Origin: CAVRXQ01 sp963838845
GTDB taxonomy: Bacteria; Actinomycetota; Acidimicrobiia; Acidimicrobiales; Bog-793
Direction: 5' to 3'
DNA: 64,000 bases
Assembly (NCBI GenBank): GCA_963838845.1
Contig: CAWISR010000002.1
Span: forward strand, 186,001-250,000
Shown here: positions 51,484 through 61,090 of the stretch, piece after piece
How the letters are laid out: every line of letters begins with the position of its first letter
Numbering within the stretch: the stretch's first letter is position 1
Program-made: the position numbers and the translations under genes
The notes under the pieces: generated by a model
Databases searched by the model: none
Seen by the model: only the letters and a program-made list of their open reading frames with translations
Told to the model about the DNA's origin: nothing

Positions 51484-52854
51484 ACTCGATGCTGGCACGA
51501 TGCCGCTCGGTTTGCCTCGCACCACGCGCCAGAGTCCCGCGAGCGTCGATACGGAGACGGGCGCCCGTCGGAATGCCGGTGAGGCTCCGGATTGCCCGTG
51601 GGGAATGCGAACACGCAGCGCATGCGGCCGAATCCGCAAATACAGCGGGGATAACATGGTGCGAGCTTCTCCGTCGACGGCGGCGTGCAAAGGGGAGGGG
51701 CCGTCGACTTTCACGTAGCGGGTCGTCCAGGCGCGCCATCCGTCGAATCGTTCAGGATGACCGGCCGTCTCGAGGGCGACGAGCACGCTGACGTCGGATG
51801 GGCGGGTGATCGAAAGAGTCGCCACGCCGAGTGCCCCCGTGTTCAGCCGGGCGCGGGACCCGAATCCGGCCAAACTCGAGAGCGTGTATGGGTTGTTCGA
51901 GACCTGAACGATCTGTGCACCCGTGATCGGCTTGTCGGGGCCGTCGACCGAGAGTCCGAACGGCGGGGCGCCCGGCCCCAAAAGGTCCGGCAGCATCTCG
52001 GCGACGGTTCGGCGCTTCGCCTCTCGGTAGCGGTCGGAGGCGACGATCCCCGCGTAGACGCCGAGTGACACGTTGTTGACGAAGGTCTCACCGTTCACCT
52101 CCGCTAGATCGATCACGGTCTCGCGCGCCGGACCGAAGGCGTCGAGCGCACCCACCGGATCGCGGGGATCGATTCCGATATCGAGGGCGAAGTGATTGCG
52201 CGTTCCGGCCGGCACGCACGCGAAAGGCAACCCATGGCGGGCTGCAACCGACGCCACGACTGCCTGGGATCCGTCGCCGCCTGCCATCGCCAACGTGTCA
52301 GCGCCTTGAGCGACGGCGGCTTCGGCGAGGGTGCGAAGGTCGTCACAGGCCTCGAGGCAGATTGCTTCGATGCCGCGTCGACGCGCCTCGTCCGCGAGGC
52401 GGAAACGCTCGACCTTGCCGCCACCGGATTTGGGATTCAGAAGGACGACCCCGTGACGCGTCGCGGGCACGTCGCGCCACCGCGCAGCGAGAGCGTGGTG
52501 CACTTCCCATCGCAGTGCGAGCGACCCGAGCGCCGATGTGACGAGCAGTCCCAGGACGACGAGGGTGACTGCCACGATGCCTCGTCCCGAGGCGACGAGC
52601 GCGGCGACCGAGCCAGCGACGGAGGCGACGGCGACTGCCGCGGCGAACCAGCGAAAGCGGCGATTCGTTGCCGCGATACATAGTGCCGAGATGGCGAGCG
52701 TTCCGGCGATGAGCGAGACGATCACGTAGACCAGCTCGCGCGCCGTCAGCGCGATGACGACGAGGGTGGCTGCGAAGACGACGAGCGCGCCGCCTGCCGC
52801 CACCCTCGACCGAACCGGCGGCTTCGCAGCGCCTTCGAGGCGTGACCCGATCAA
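51481..52854 (-). CDS. Diacylglycerol/lipid kinase-like protein with N-terminal membrane domain
   Basis: A 457-residue protein. About four TM helices (residues 17-115) precede a DAGK catalytic domain with VVLLNPKSGGGKVERF, LAMAGGDGSQAVVASVAA (GGDG nucleotide site), VPAGTRNHFALDIGI and NNVSLGVYAGIV. It may phosphorylate diacylglycerol or a related lipid. The membrane part resembles fusions in actinobacteria. The start appears to be TTG 52854. Its stop lies exactly at the junction with the truncated SDR. Confidence 0.85.
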   Translation of the reverse strand: MIGSRLEGAAKPPVRSRVAAGGALVVFAATLVVIALTARELVYVIVSLIAGTLAISALCIAATNRRFRWFAAAVAVASVAGSVAALVASGRGIVAVTLVVLGLLVTSALGSLALRWEVHHALAARWRDVPATRHGVVLLNPKSGGGKVERFRLADEARRRGIEAICLEACDDLRTLAEAAVAQGADTLAMAGGDGSQAVVASVAARHGLPFACVPAGTRNHFALDIGIDPRDPVGALDAFGPARETVIDLAEVNGETFVNNVSLGVYAGIVASDRYREAKRRTVAEMLPDLLGPGAPPFGLSVDGPDKPITGAQIVQVSNNPYTLSSLAGFGSRARLNTGALGVATLSITRPSDVSVLVALETAGHPERFDGWRAWTTRYVKVDGPSPLHAAVDGEARTMLSPLYLRIRPHALRVRIPHGQSGASPAFRRAPVSVSTLAGLWRVVRGKPSGIVPASS

Positions 52855-52860
52855 GGGCTG

Positions 52861-53271
52861 TTAGTGAGAGTTCGCCTCGCCGTTCCCCTTGACGATCCGA
52901 GATTTCAGCTCTTGGAACTCCGCCTCGGAGATGACTCCATCTCGTTTCAATTCAGACAGTCGGGACAGCTCGCTTGCTGGGGAACTCCCGCCGAATCCGC
53001 CCTGAAAGTCGCGGAACGCTTGTTCTTCTCGTTGAGCCTGGATCTGGTGTGCGCGCATCTTGTCGCCTCGGACAATGAAGTAAACGAGAATTCCGATCAG
53101 CGGAATCACCAGCACGAACAAGATCCAGAGAGCCTTCTGCCAACCCTTCAGGTCGTGGCTCCGAAAGACGTCGATGAAGATCGAGATCGAGAGCCAGACC
53201 TCGATGAACAAGAGGAAGAACCAGAGAATCGTGTAGACGACCTGTCCAACCCCGTACGTCGTAGCGAACAT
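52861..53271 (-). CDS. Small membrane protein with PLDc_N-like and SHOCT domains
   Basis: A 136-residue protein with two TM helices (about residues 10-32 and 45-66; WILFVLVIPLIGILVYFIVRG is PLDc_N-like). A Gln/Arg-rich linker leads to a C-terminal SHOCT motif (LSRLSELKRDGVISEAEFQ then LKSRIV). SHOCT tails are common oligomerisation motifs. ATG 53271 has AAGGAG about 6 nt upstream, better than GTG 53277. It lies 6 bp upstream of the kinase-like gene and probably forms one transcript with it. Confidence 0.83.
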   Translation of the reverse strand: MFATTYGVGQVVYTILWFFLLFIEVWLSISIFIDVFRSHDLKGWQKALWILFVLVIPLIGILVYFIVRGDKMRAHQIQAQREEQAFRDFQGGFGGSSPASELSRLSELKRDGVISEAEFQELKSRIVKGNGEANSH

Positions 53272-53398
53272 GCTCACTCCTTGTTCTTCTTATTCACATC
53301 GTTTTCGACACTGTTTGTGAACGACAGACAGACGCGCGAATACTGGCTTTTGTAAGTCGGTCTGACAGCTCGATCCGAGTCACGAACCCCTGGACCCT

Positions 53399-53812
53399 TT
53401 AGCTGCTGGCGGTCTCTCTCAGCTCCTTCGCTAGCTCGTCGGCTGTCGCATCGAAGACCTGCTTTACGGTCTTTGTCGCGTGTGTGACGGCTTTGTCAAA
53501 CGCCTTCTCGAGTGTTGGCTCTCCGACGACGATCAGACTCACTTCACCGGCGTCAAGCTCTTCGGCCGCCTTTTTCAGTTCCTTGCGTGACAGGGGCCCG
53601 AAGTTGAGTTGGTCTGGGATGACGTGCACCATGGGCCGGTCCAGCCGCTTGGCGACGTGCGGTTTGCCATTCCTCTTCTCGATGATTGCAGCGTCGAACG
53701 TCCCGATGAGATCGAGTTTGTGGAGTTGCTCGAAGGCGTCGAGGTCGGCCTCAGCCGAATCGATGCTGTCGTAGACAGCGACATACATCGCTAGATCCTT
53801 TTCCTTTGCCAT
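53399..53812 (-). CDS. Putative stress-type protein of a DUF1269-like family
   Basis: A 137-residue soluble protein beginning AKEKDLAMYVAVYDSIDSAE, followed by LDAFEQLHKLDLIGTFDAAII and NGKPHVAKRLD. This is the pattern of abundant actinobacterial stress proteins related to DUF1269, though the Gly-rich membrane part is missing. The C-terminal half (LSRKELKKAAEELDAGEVSL) is amphipathic. It has a strong GAGGAGGT before ATG 53812. A mutated duplicate occurs at 55355-55899. Confidence 0.7.
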   Translation of the reverse strand: MAKEKDLAMYVAVYDSIDSAEADLDAFEQLHKLDLIGTFDAAIIEKRNGKPHVAKRLDRPMVHVIPDQLNFGPLSRKELKKAAEELDAGEVSLIVVGEPTLEKAFDKAVTHATKTVKQVFDATADELAKELRETASS

Positions 53813-54197
53813 GGGTACCTCCTCGCTCGCGGGAGGATCACATCTTCCGTCCCGCCGGAGGCATATCTATGGCACAAGGAGATTCCCAGGGTCGAACGGC
53901 TCAAGCGGAACGGAACCTCCGCGATTTTCCAGTACGTCCCACTCGTGCGAGCTGCGGGTGGCGCATAGTTCTCGGCCCGGCGGGCTCCGGCTGCGGGGCC
54001 GCTTCCCGGCGCTCCTGGGATTCGGCTGATCGCGCTTCCCGCCCGCTTGTAGCCGAAAACGAGCAAGTGAACGTCGCTCGCGCCATCTGCCGATTCAGGA
54101 CGGGATGGAGGCAGGGCGCCAACGGTAAACATCGGTTGAGTGAGCGATGCTTTGCGTGTGATCGGATAGGCATCGTCGTGATTCAACGCGGCGCTTC
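53813..54197. other. 385-bp noncoding stretch
   Basis: Holds the ribosome-binding site of the leftward stress-type gene at its left end and an unmarked promoter region for the rightward membrane protein. No RNA gene, repeat or gene remnant is recognised. Confidence 0.4.
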
Positions 54198-55397
54198 GTG
54201 ACCAGCACCTCACCGTCAAAGGTTCCATCCGCGCCCGAACGCGAGGTACCGACGTGGCGGGCGATCGCAAAAAGAGCCCTGCCCGTCTTCGTGAGCGGCG
54301 TCGTTATTTACGTCCTTGCCCCGGTTCTTGCCCGAGTCTTCGCCGCCTGGCCGCGACTTTCATCGCTGCTGCCGCTTTGGGCGGCGGCCGGTCTTCTCGC
54401 CGAGGCGGGGTCCTTCACCTGCACCTTCATGCTGAAGCGCATAGCACTCCACACCAAAGCCACCTTCGCCGTCGTCACCAGCGGTCTCGTCGGAAACTCA
54501 GTTACCAACGTCCTACCTGGGAGCGACGCAACCGGTGCCGCCGTCGAGTTCCGCATGCTTTCATCAGCGGGCGTCGGCGCCGGTGCCACCATCGGAGGCC
54601 TCACCGCCACCGCGCTGCTCCAGACGGGGAGCCTGTTCGCGCTCCCGATCCTGGCGCTTCCCGCGATCCTCGCGGGGGTTCCGATCAGCCGAGGTCTCGT
54701 TCACCTCGCCTTTCTCGGGCTCGGCATGTTCGCCTTCTTGGTCGTCGCCGCGGTCCTCATCTTCACGACCAACTGGCCGCTGCAGCTCGTCGGACGGTTT
54801 GTCGAGCAGGTTCACAACCGCCTGCTGCGCCACCGAGAATCGATTTTCGGCTTGGCTGATCGACTGGTAGCACAGCGGAACTCCACTCGGGCCGCCCTTG
54901 GAGCAAAGTGGTGGCAAGCCTTGCTCTTCACGATTGGAAAAGTCGGGCTCGACTTCGGTTGTTTGCTCGCCATGCTGGCGGCAACTCGCGCCAATCCTGA
55001 ACCCTGGCTGATCCTCATCGCGTACGCCGCGACCTCTGTACTGGCCCTGCTGCCTCTGACGCCTGGCGGCCTCGGGATCGTCGAAGGAAGCCTTACGGGT
55101 TTGCTCGTGCTCGCAGCGGTGCCCGCGTCAAGCGCAGCTCTTTCCACGCTGGCCTACCGACTCGTCTCCTACTGGCTGCCGACTCTCCTCGGGCCGTTCG
55201 CCTATATCGCCTATCGGAGCCGCTATCACGTCAGCCCCACGGCAGAAGGACCCCCCTCGGGCGACGAGTCTGAGAAGACGGAGACTCACGGACCTTCGGC
55301 GAACGCGCCGCCCGGGTTCCTTCCTCGCACCCCGCCCAGCGCGGAGGTTTCCAAATGCAAAAGAACGGGATTTAGCGTTTTTCGTCGCGGTTCATGA
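54198..55397 (+). CDS. YbhN/LPG-synthase-TM (UPF0104) family membrane protein, second copy
   Basis: A 399-residue protein with about eight TM helices and signature LLPLTPGGLGIVEGSLTGLLV (near residues 285-305), homologous to the protein at 34540-35703. A GSD-A-T-G motif (VLPGSDATGAAVEFR) in the second loop matches the family. The last about 60 residues (from about 338) are low-complexity. The final part is read from the start of the adjacent degraded gene, suggesting its original stop was lost. GTG 54198; no clear ribosome-binding site. Confidence 0.83.
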   Translation: MTSTSPSKVPSAPEREVPTWRAIAKRALPVFVSGVVIYVLAPVLARVFAAWPRLSSLLPLWAAAGLLAEAGSFTCTFMLKRIALHTKATFAVVTSGLVGNSVTNVLPGSDATGAAVEFRMLSSAGVGAGATIGGLTATALLQTGSLFALPILALPAILAGVPISRGLVHLAFLGLGMFAFLVVAAVLIFTTNWPLQLVGRFVEQVHNRLLRHRESIFGLADRLVAQRNSTRAALGAKWWQALLFTIGKVGLDFGCLLAMLAATRANPEPWLILIAYAATSVLALLPLTPGGLGIVEGSLTGLLVLAAVPASSAALSTLAYRLVSYWLPTLLGPFAYIAYRSRYHVSPTAEGPPSGDESEKTETHGPSANAPPGFLPRTPPSAEVSKCKRTGFSVFRRGS

Positions 55398-55899
55398 ATG
55401 CATCGCTTCTGCCGGGGCAGACCTCGACGCCATGGAACAGCTTGAAAAAGTCGACCTCACCGGTACGTCCGACGCGGCCGTGGTCGACAATGAGAACGGA
55501 AAGCCGCACATTGTCTAGCGGCTCGATAAACAGTTGGTGCGAGTCATGTCACAGCAGCTCGGCTTCGGGCCGCCATCGCGAAAGGAACTCAAGGCAGCTG
55601 CTTCCGAGCTGAGCGCCAACGAAGCTGCCCTGATCGTGGTCGGAGCGCCAACCGTTGAGAAGGCGTTGAGCAAGGCAATCAAGCACGCGGCTAACACCGT
55701 GAATCACGTCGTCGATGGCACGGCTGACGAGCTCGCTCCGCTTAAGGAAGCGCTCGGAAGCTGGCTCTCATCCGGGTGGCAAGCGGGCCGTTCGGCCATT
55801 CACCCGGCGCGAGGACGGGGGAGAACACGTGCTGCGGATCTTTGCGTCTCGGCAGCTCTGGTGAGGACAAGCGCGCTACCAGCTGTCTCGCTGGTGTAG
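55355..55899 (+). pseudogene. Degraded duplicate of the stress-type gene at 53399-53812
   Basis: Aligned with the intact gene, this copy retains GCGGAGG and an ATG (55355), but a base is missing right after the start, so translation ends after six residues. In the homologous frame the sequence continues KERDLAFFVAVHECIASAGA, LDAMEQLEKVDLTGTSDAAV, NGKPHI. It then meets TAG (55516-55518) where the intact gene has a Lys codon. LGFGPPSRKELKAAASELSA and the rest follow. Two independent lesions make error unlikely. Confidence 0.85.
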
Positions 55900-56529
55900 A
55901 GGGAGTCGGGCGAGGCGTCGGGCTTCGTTGGCTCGTAACCCGAGCAGGCGAAGGCAGGCCTCGACGAGTTCGTCGACGGCGCTTTCGGACACCCGTTCGG
56001 GGTGGCGCTCGTGGAGACGAAGCAGGCCGAGGAGACCACCGGCAACGGCGCTGAGTGCGATCTCGGCATCAGGCACGGTGAAACGCCCGGTTGCCTGGCC
56101 GGCGCGTATGTCGCGAAGGGCGCGCGGTGCGAGCCCTCGCGGTGCGTCGAGGAGCTCCAGACCGGCGCCGGTGATGAAGCCGGCGACCTCTGGGTGGGTC
56201 CAGGCGAGACGGCCGGAGATCCTCAGCGAGACGGCGAACACCTCGGCGGGGTCGTCGAGACCGGCGCAGGCGGCGTCGAGCATCTGCGCCCAGCGTTCGA
56301 GCACCTCTTCCGAGGCTGTCTGGAACAGTTCTTCCTTGCTTGTGAAGTGGTTGTAGAAGGACCCAAAGCCGATATCGGCCACTTCTGTGATCTCTTGGAT
56401 GCTTGCTCGGTCTCCCCGGCCCTCGGCGATGAGCAGGACGGCGGCGTCGATGAGTGCCTTCCTCGTGCGGGCCTTCCGGCGATCGAGTCTGTTGGCCGGA
56501 GCGGTCCCGTTTGTCGTTGCCGCGTTCAT
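55876..56529 (-). CDS. TetR/AcrR family transcriptional regulator
   Basis: A 217-residue repressor. The N-terminal TetR HTH is at about residues 20-65 (TRKALIDAAVLLIAEGRGD, then IQEITEVADIGFGSFYNHFTSKEELF). It is followed by a helical ligand-binding domain. GAGGAG is 5 nt before ATG 56529. The gene neighbours an HdeD-like and a DoxX-like membrane protein, likely targets. Confidence 0.9.
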   Translation of the reverse strand: MNAATTNGTAPANRLDRRKARTRKALIDAAVLLIAEGRGDRASIQEITEVADIGFGSFYNHFTSKEELFQTASEEVLERWAQMLDAACAGLDDPAEVFAVSLRISGRLAWTHPEVAGFITGAGLELLDAPRGLAPRALRDIRAGQATGRFTVPDAEIALSAVAGGLLGLLRLHERHPERVSESAVDELVEACLRLLGLRANEARRLARLPLHQRDSW

Positions 56530-56653
56530 TGTTCTCTCCTCTTCTGAGCGGCCGCATCACTACTGATTCCATGCTACAGAACTGTGGTTGCTCGCCGACG
56601 TGGCCAACGGCGGGCGCCTGACTGGCGCCCGCCGGGCTCGGGGCGGTATGGGT

Positions 56654-57223
56654 TCAAGCGGCTGCCTTCGTCTCGGTCGGCGGAGTTAGGGAGTGCAGCC
56701 TTGCGTTGGTCCTGCGCAACTCGATGCCGCGGCCGAACATCGAGCTTCCGGCGATCAAGTTGAACAGGCCGAACAAGAGGGCAAGGGAAATAGCGCCCAT
56801 GCCGGGGCGAGCGAAGAGCACGACGCCGAACGCCGCGGACACCAAGCCACCGAGGACGAACATGGCCCGGGTGCCGGCCTCTTCTCCGCGGCGAAATCCG
56901 GCGACGATTCCGAGCACGCCGGTCACGATGGCCCAGCTTGCGACGACCAACACGAGGACGAGGGCGGTGGGCGCCGGCCAGGCCAGGGCGACCACGCCGG
57001 CGCCGATGTCGATCAGTCCGAGCAGCAGGTGCCCGAAGACCGGCCCGGCGGTTCTGCTGCTGAATGCCTGCATCGCCTGCAGGCCGGCCGCGATGAAGGC
57101 GTAGACGGCGAACACGACGACGAGGGCGAAAACGGTGACCCCGGGCCAAGCGAGGGCCACGACCCCGATGCCGAGGGCGAGCAGGCCCCGAAGGATCAGG
57201 GAGGTGCTGAGTGACTTAAACAT
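56654..57223 (-). CDS. HdeD-like small membrane protein
   Basis: A 189-residue protein with six TM helices in three pairs, each pair containing a GIGVVALAWP or DIGAGVVALAWP style repeat, characteristic of the HdeD acid-resistance membrane family (DUF308). ATG 57223 has AAAGGA about 9 nt upstream. It is transcribed toward the tetR gene and away from doxX. Confidence 0.85.
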   Translation of the reverse strand: MFKSLSTSLILRGLLALGIGVVALAWPGVTVFALVVVFAVYAFIAAGLQAMQAFSSRTAGPVFGHLLLGLIDIGAGVVALAWPAPTALVLVLVVASWAIVTGVLGIVAGFRRGEEAGTRAMFVLGGLVSAAFGVVLFARPGMGAISLALLFGLFNLIAGSSMFGRGIELRRTNARLHSLTPPTETKAAA

Positions 57224-57297
57224 GACGGCGTTTCCTTTCGTGTGGAGATGATTGGCGCGACGAGCCGGCGCCTGTGTTGATGAACTCCTACAGACTT

Positions 57298-57308
57298 GAT
57301 GACTCATC
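57298..57308. promoter_or_regulatory. Palindrome in the HdeD/DoxX divergent spacer
   Basis: GATGA-C-TCATC, an 11-bp palindrome in the 158-bp divergent promoter region. A candidate operator for the adjacent TetR-type regulator; inference from position. Confidence 0.35.
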
Positions 57309-57381
57309 ACAGGAGTGATTATGATGTCGGTCAGTCGGTCTGTCAAGGGCCGGCCCAAGCCTCCCGAAAGGAGCTGGATCC

Positions 57382-57723
57382 GTGTTCATCGCCCTCTCGC
57401 TGCTTCTCGCAGTCGCCTGCGTCGTCCCGGCCATCGGAAAGATGCTGAGTCACCCGAAGATGGTGGCGTCGGCCAGCCACTTCGACATCCCGTGGACCCA
57501 ATACCGGCTCATCGGCGGCGCCGAGCTGGCGGCCGCCGCCGGGGTTCTCGCCGGGCTGTCATGGAGACCAATGGGCATCGCCGCGGCGGCGGGCATGGCA
57601 GTGCTGTTGATCGGGGCCCTGACCGTCCACCGGAGGACGGGAGACGGCATCAAAGAGGCGGCGCCGGCAATCCTCGCTCTCGGTATCAGCCTCGCCTACG
57701 TAGCCGCAGCCCTTACTAGCTGA
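57382..57723 (+). CDS. DoxX family membrane protein
   Basis: A 113-residue protein with four TM helices and the DoxX-like pattern (IGKMLSHPKMVASASHFDIP, then LIGGAELAAAAGVLAGL). AAAGGAGC precedes GTG 57382. DoxX-like proteins have been linked to oxidative or thiol stress. It is divergent from hdeD and probably under the same regulator. Confidence 0.82.
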   Translation: MFIALSLLLAVACVVPAIGKMLSHPKMVASASHFDIPWTQYRLIGGAELAAAAGVLAGLSWRPMGIAAAAGMAVLLIGALTVHRRTGDGIKEAAPAILALGISLAYVAAALTS

Positions 57724-58132
57724 CGGCGCGGAACTGTCGAGAAGCAACTCGGGTGAACAGTGGTTCACTCGGGAAGTCGCCGAGCATCGCCGAGGTCAGG
57801 TTGGAGCGCTCCGCCGGGCGGCGAGCCGGACGACAGTGTCTTCGCCCTCTTACCGGCAGCGGTGACCAGGTCGGACCTCTAAAAATCGAGTCGTCAAGGT
57901 CTCGGCATTGTTGAGCGGCTCTATGCGATGCGTCTGCGGCATCAAACTGTGAGACGGCTCACCTACCTGGCGGAGCACCCGTCTTTGCCTGACCGCATCC
58001 GGTATGTGCGTTACTCACCCTGGCGCTCCGGACGACAAGGGCGACAGACCATCCCATAATTGCGCGGCCCAAGCCGCACTGAGGGTGCCCCCAGACCGCC
58101 GGATCGAGCGGCACACGCTGTGTCAGGCGACT
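57724..58132. other. 409-bp noncoding stretch
   Basis: Contains an inverted repeat GTGAAC-AGTG-GTTCAC at 57753-57768. No gene or clear remnant is recognised. It may hold the 3' end of the DoxX transcript. Confidence 0.4.
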
Positions 58133-60887
58133 TCAGATTGCTCGAGCTCGGCCGAGCGCCAGGTCAATCGCCGAGTCGAACCTGAGCCCTTCGCCCTCAG
58201 CGAAGTCGCGCCGAAACTCCAGGTCGCCGAGCCGTGAACGAACCTCGTCGATGCTGACCTCGCGATAGCGGTGCTCGGGCTCTTGCCACGGATCACCCAC
58301 CTGGTCAAGAAATGCCTGCGCGACACCGTGGAGGATCGCTCCTCGGTGCCAGTCGCCGCGATCCACCGCCAAACAGGCAAGGCCGAGGTACGCATAGGCA
58401 AATCCGCGACGTTCTCCATTCCGGCGACTCACGCGCAGAGCTTCCTCGAACATCGACGAGGCGCGCCCCAAGTCGCCCTCTTCGCGAAGCACAAAGCCGA
58501 GGTTCGCGTCAATATCGGAAATGGTCGCTCCGATCACGTCCCGATCCTGCGCTGCTTGTTCCAGGTGCGACCTCGCGGCAGGAATGTCTCCTTCTCGGAG
58601 CGCTCGAACCCCGGCATTGTTGTGGAGGGTCATCCTCATGAACCGGTCACCCATCCGTTCGGTCCACGCGATCGCTTCGGTGTACAGCGCTCCGGAGATT
58701 GCCGGCGGGAGAAATCGCTCGTACAAGAGATAGGCCCGCAGGCTTTCGGCCAAGACGGCTTCGTCTCCAAGTCGTCGGGATCGCTCAACGCATTTCTCGG
58801 CGAGAGGGAATCCCATTTCGAACTCGCCGGCGAAGAAACACGCGCTGCCGAGTTCCCGTGAACACTTGCTGAGTAATCGATCGTCATCGAGTTGGCGCGC
58901 AATGTCGAGCGCCTGTTGACCGAGTTGCAGTGCCTTTTTGACGTCGTGGTCGAGCACCCCGCCGATGACGGTCGCCATCGCCGACGCGAACAGCGCGGGA
59001 TTCCCTCGAGCTTCCGGCCGCTCCATCGCTGGCAGGCAGATCGCGACGGCGTCTTCGGAACGCGAGCGCACCCACCAGTAACGCGCGAGGGCGACGCAAA
59101 ATCGCAGGAGGCGATTGATCTCGTTGGGATCGTTCGCCGCATCCTCGATAGCGCGTCGGATATTCGCTTGATCGACGTCGAGACGTGCAATCCACTCGAC
59201 CTGCTCGTGCGCGTAGAGGTGCGGAGCAGCAAGTTCGACAAGCGACAGGAAGTGCGAGCAGTGTGCCGTTGCGACGGCATTCGCCTCACCCTCGTTCGAA
59301 TCGACGAGATGTTCGGCGCTGAATTGACGGATCGTTTCGAGCAGGCGATACCGCAACTTTCCGTCGCGTTGCTCGGCGACGACGAGGCTCTTGTCGACCA
59401 GCGAGCTCAGATGGTTGGCGATTTCCAACTCTTCGATGTCGTCGAGACTGCAGACTGCCTCGGCGGCCGCCAAGTCGAATCCGTCTGCGAACACGGACAG
59501 TCGCCGTAGCACCGTTTGTTCGGGACGGCCGAGCAGCGCATAGGACCAGTCGACCGTCGCGCGAAGCGTCTGCTGTCGCGGCAGCGCGCTTCGGCTTCCC
59601 CCTGTCAGGAGGCGAAATCGCTGGTCGAGTCGGTCGCTGACGCTCTCGAGCGAGAGTGACCGCGTTCTCGCAGCGGCCAGTTCGATGGCGAGCGGCATCC
59701 CGTCGAGACGCCGACAGATCGAGACGACGACCGGCGCGTTATTTTCGTCGAGACGGAAGTCCACACCTTGCGCAATAACGCGATCGACAAAGAGCGCTAC
59801 TGCATCGGAGGTTTCGGTTGCTGAGACTTCCCCGTCTTCCGTCGATGGCAGCGACATCGACGGGACGCGATAGATCGTCTCGCCGCCGATGCCAAGCGGC
59901 TCTCGGCTCGTCGTCATCAGATGGACCAGAGGACACCTCCGCGAGATGGCGTCGGCGACCCTTGCACATTCACCAATCAGGTGTTCGCAGTTGTCGAGGA
60001 TGATGAGCACGTTCTGCGGCGCGAGCGCGTCGAGCAAAGTCTCGAGCGCCGGGCGGTCAGGGTGGCTCGAAATCCCGAGCGCCCGGCAGACCGTCGAGGC
60101 GACCGCTCCTGCTTCGGAAACGGCGGCGAGCTCGACGAGCCAGACACCGTCACCGGAACCATCGAGCATCCCGGCGGCGACTTGAAGGCCGAGCCGCGTT
60201 TTTCCGCATCCGCCAGCACCGGTCAGGGTGACGAGGCGAGCAGATTCGACAAGACGTTGAACTTCGGCCAATTCACGTTGCCGGCCGATGAAACGCGCCG
60301 ACTGTGCCGGCAAATTGTTTTGAAGTGCCGGGTTGTCGAGCGAGCGCGGCGGCGAAAACTCGGCCTCGATACCTTCGGCTTCGAGTTGGAAGATGTGCTC
60401 TGGCCGGCCGAGGTCTTTTAAACGGTGGAATCCGAGGTCCCGCAACGTCGCGCCCGCTGGCAAGGAGTCCTGCACGAGCGCGGCCGCCGCGGTCGAAACC
60501 AGGATCTGTCCTCCGTGGGCAATGGCGGCGACGCGATTCAGCGCGGTGAACTTCGAGACCAACAAGTCCGGTCGTCCTCTCCGAGGCCTCGCCGGCGTGT
60601 ACCCCCATCCGCACGCGAACCCGCTCGCCTGCTGGCCATCGATGCGCACCGAGAGCGCGCTGGATCTCGATGGCCGCACGCACGCAAGCGCTTGGCGAGG
60701 CGAACACTGCGAAGAAGCCGTCCCCTTGAGTGTTGACCTCTTTCCCATCGTTCTCTTTGAGACCCGACCGGATGAGCGCGTGGTGATCGGCAAGAGCTGC
60801 GGCGTAATCGTCCTGGCCGAGGCGACTGAGCAGTTCGGTCGAGCCTTCGATGTCGGTGAATAAGAAGGTGAGTGTCTCCGTGGGCAA
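58133..60887 (-). pseudogene. Class III adenylate cyclase-ATPase-TPR regulator, frameshifted
   Basis: A large multidomain regulator in two frames. From TTG 60887 comes a class III nucleotide cyclase domain with FLFTDIEGSTELLSRLG (metal Asp) and NTQGDGFFAVFASP (second Asp). The sequence then shifts frame near 60535-60540 and continues with AAIAHGGQILVSTAAAALVQ, LGFHRLKDLGRPEHIFQL, an ATPase with Walker A TLTGAGGCGKTRLGLQV and NVLIILDNCEHLIG, and then TPR-like helices to 58133. No C-terminal LuxR HTH is seen. Removing one base near 60538 restores HRAARVAAIAHGG-like sequence. Either inactivated or a sequencing error; the rest of the gene is well kept. Confidence 0.82.
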
Positions 60888-61090
60888 GAGCGTAAGAGGC
60901 CGACCGGATCGCTGCCGTCGGCGCAGTTCAAGGGCGATCGATGCGACTCAGGTCTTGGCGGACTGTCCCATATCGACGTGGGTGAGCGTTGGGTCGGTTG
61001 CCCCATACCGCCGGGTCAGTTCTCAGCAAACCACGAGCAAACGACCTACCCTCACGGTCGACCCTGAAACTGCAATGGGGGTGCAATGAG

